Both the position numbers and the translations under genes were made by a program. 52,853 nt of DNA from Pseudomonadota bacterium. Its GTDB lineage: Bacteria > Pseudomonadota > Gammaproteobacteria > Burkholderiales > Burkholderiaceae_E. Positions within the stretch are counted from its first letter, which is position 1; each line of letters starts with the position of its first letter. The notes below the pieces were generated by a model. The model did not search any database. It was not told the origin of the DNA and saw only the letters and a list, made by a program, of their open reading frames with translations. The stretch spans positions 1 through 52,853 of the forward strand of contig JAEWFA010000055.1 of assembly GCA_023389055.1 (NCBI GenBank). Direction: 5' to 3'. This document shows, one piece after another, positions 51,387-52,853 of the stretch.

Positions 51387-51902
51387 TTACGCCGCGACGC
51401 GAAGCGCTTGCGCACTCGCAGCGACTACCGCCGCGATGCGTCCTACGTCGCGCAACTGCACCGTCGTCCAGCCGGCCTTCTGCAGCAACTCGTAGTGCGA
51501 GCGCACGCAGAAACGGCACTTGCCGATCGTCGAGGCGGCGAGCGCGAAGGCTTCGAAGCGCTCGCGAGCCACGCCGCCGTGCGTCGCGTAGGCCTGCATC
51601 CGCAGTTCGGCGCGCTGCCTGCCGAGTTCCGGGTCGTCGGCCATCTCGACGTACGGATACCAGACGGTATTCATGCCCATCAGCGCGGCTGCCGACAACG
51701 CGGCGTTGGCATCGGTCTCGTCCAGCAACTCGCGGAACGCGTCGACCAGGTCGACACTGCCCGCCGCGTACGCGGCGGCCAGTGCACAACCCAGCGCGTC
51801 GGCCGGCGCGAGACTCGAGCGCTGGACGACGGCGTCCAGGTTCAGCCGGATGTCCTTCGCGAAATCGGGGATCCGCGAACGGACGGCTTCGAGTTTCGTC
51901 AT
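51387..51902 (-). CDS. ahpD: AhpD-type alkylhydroperoxidase
   Basis: Carboxymuconolactone-decarboxylase-fold peroxidase/reductase of 171 residues that regenerates AhpC. The catalytic pair C129-x-x-C132 and nearby His (GKCRFCVRSHYELLQKAGWT) are intact. The helical core includes VWYPYVEMADDPELG. It follows ahpC by 13 bases on the same strand, the usual ahpC-ahpD pairing, and would serve in place of AhpF, for which no gene is seen here. Confidence 0.93.
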   Translation of the reverse strand: MTKLEAVRSRIPDFAKDIRLNLDAVVQRSSLAPADALGCALAAAYAAGSVDLVDAFRELLDETDANAALSAAALMGMNTVWYPYVEMADDPELGRQRAELRMQAYATHGGVARERFEAFALAASTIGKCRFCVRSHYELLQKAGWTTVQLRDVGRIAAVVAASAQALRVAA

Positions 51903-51915
51903 TGCCGGTCTCCGG

Positions 51916-52467
<552 letters not shown>

Positions 52468-52621
52468 CGAGTGACTCCCTTCTTCGGTAGTGGTGCCACC
52501 AGGGTGTTGTGCCCGGGGCGATGAAGGGATTCTCGGCGTGCGGGAGTAATCAGTCCAACGAATAAAAACGATCTTATTGATTGATGGATTCGATTATGGC
52601 GGGCGCCTCTGGCTTTACCCT
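52468..52621 (-). promoter_or_regulatory. AT-rich region upstream of ahpC
   Basis: Positions 52550-52600 are much richer in A/T than the rest of the window, with TTATTGATTGATGG on the plus strand and an ATA-N10-TAT arrangement on the minus strand. A promoter for ahpC-ahpD is probable. It may hold an OxyR-type site, but I cannot match the full OxyR pattern. No gene seen. Confidence 0.35.
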
Positions 52622-52632
52622 TCACTCTTCAT
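52619..52632. repeat. Degenerate heptad arm D
   Basis: CCTTCAC followed by TCTTCAT at the end of the arnD-like gene. On the minus strand the TGA of the first heptad is that gene's stop codon. A partner arm is not clear; a lone GATGAAGGG at 52520-52528 may be a remnant. Confidence 0.45.
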
Positions 52633-52853
52633 TTTCGCCCGCCTTCCCTTCGCCTTGAACCGCGAGGGTCCCGCTGCGGCCGGGAACCGATCCGACGGCG
52701 ACCCGGTGCGCAGGCAACGACGCCGCATCGAGCGTCGCGAACAGGCCGTCGAGGCCGACCAGCTTCCACCCCTGCGCGCACCAGCCGCGCAACAGGCGTT
52801 CGAAGACGCTGCCGAGGCGGCCGCCTTCGAGCTCCGCGTGCAGCGTGTAGACG
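52622..52853 (-). CDS. arnD: ArnD-like polysaccharide deacetylase/deformylase (partial, C-terminal part)
   Basis: Only the last 77 codons lie in the window; the rest is beyond the right end. VYTLHAELEGGR followed by a short helix (VFERLLRGWCAQGWKLVGL) and LPAHRVAVGSVPGRSGTLAV resembles the C-terminus of ArnD, the deformylase of 4-amino-arabinose lipid A modification (polymyxin resistance). The tail ends QGEGKAGENEE. The assignment rests on this short stretch. If correct, an arn operon extends past the window edge. Confidence 0.7.
   Translation of the reverse strand, partial: VYTLHAELEGGRLGSVFERLLRGWCAQGWKLVGLDGLFATLDAASLPAHRVAVGSVPGRSGTLAVQGEGKAGENEE

Noticed and set aside
52540..52605. OxyR binding site upstream of ahpC
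   Set aside because: The AT-rich stretch has partial ATA-N10-TAT symmetry, but the full four-part OxyR pattern is not met; listed only as a probable promoter region.

Overview
The window is GC-rich, densely coded DNA that looks like the chromosome of a betaproteobacterium of the order Burkholderiales. The evidence is gene content and order: leuS-lptE-holA; uvrD facing a BPSS1780-type membrane protein, thrB and a LOG gene, with polA divergent; xseB-ispA-dxs-folE2 beside a divergent Rieske oxygenase; and fahA-hmgA. I cannot name a genus. I saw no tRNA, rRNA, CRISPR array, insertion sequence or phage gene. Both ends cut through a gene: holA on the left, and an arnD-like deformylase on the right.

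Layout. 1-4.2 kb: holA, lptE, leuS. 4.3-8.3 kb: a tiny membrane protein, a TonB-dependent receptor, an EcsC-family protein and a tandem universal stress protein. 8.3-10.3 kb: an IclR-type regulator followed by acetate kinase. 10.3-13.0 kb: the last steps of tyrosine/homogentisate breakdown (hmgA, fahA). 13.2-14.0 kb: purU. 14.1-17.9 kb: nnrS-ubiU-ubiV-ubiT, an anaerobic/NO-linked operon behind a likely FNR-family promoter. 17.9-23.9 kb: a divergent trehalose region, otsA-otsB on one side and glk plus a GH15 glycosidase on the other; OtsA carries an N-terminal membrane sensor module. 23.9-34.1 kb: DMT transporter, OmpA-like protein, uvrD, BPSS1780 protein, thrB, LOG, polA, ZIP transporter.

34.1-43.1 kb is one tightly coupled minus-strand cluster: yjcH-actP (acetate uptake), a CBS/DUF294 nucleotidyltransferase-like protein, a small two-helix protein, a histidine kinase built on a sodium/solute symporter, a lone receiver, and a membrane PAS/degenerate-kinase protein fused to a DEDDh exonuclease. 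Five of its junctions are start/stop overlaps or nearly so. It looks like an acetate-sensing and acetate-uptake unit and is the most system-like part of the window. 43.3-52.9 kb: GFA-family protein, CHRD protein, a Rieske oxygenase-sulfurtransferase-P-loop set, the isoprenoid genes xseB-ispA-dxs, folE2, ahpD, ahpC and the arnD-like tail.

A repeat also stands out. Short arrays of the heptamer GTGAAGG/CCTTCAC occur at gene ends, three times as an inverted pair. Two pairs lie between convergent genes. A third lies between leuS and lptE and seems to supply the lptE ribosome-binding site and its first codons.
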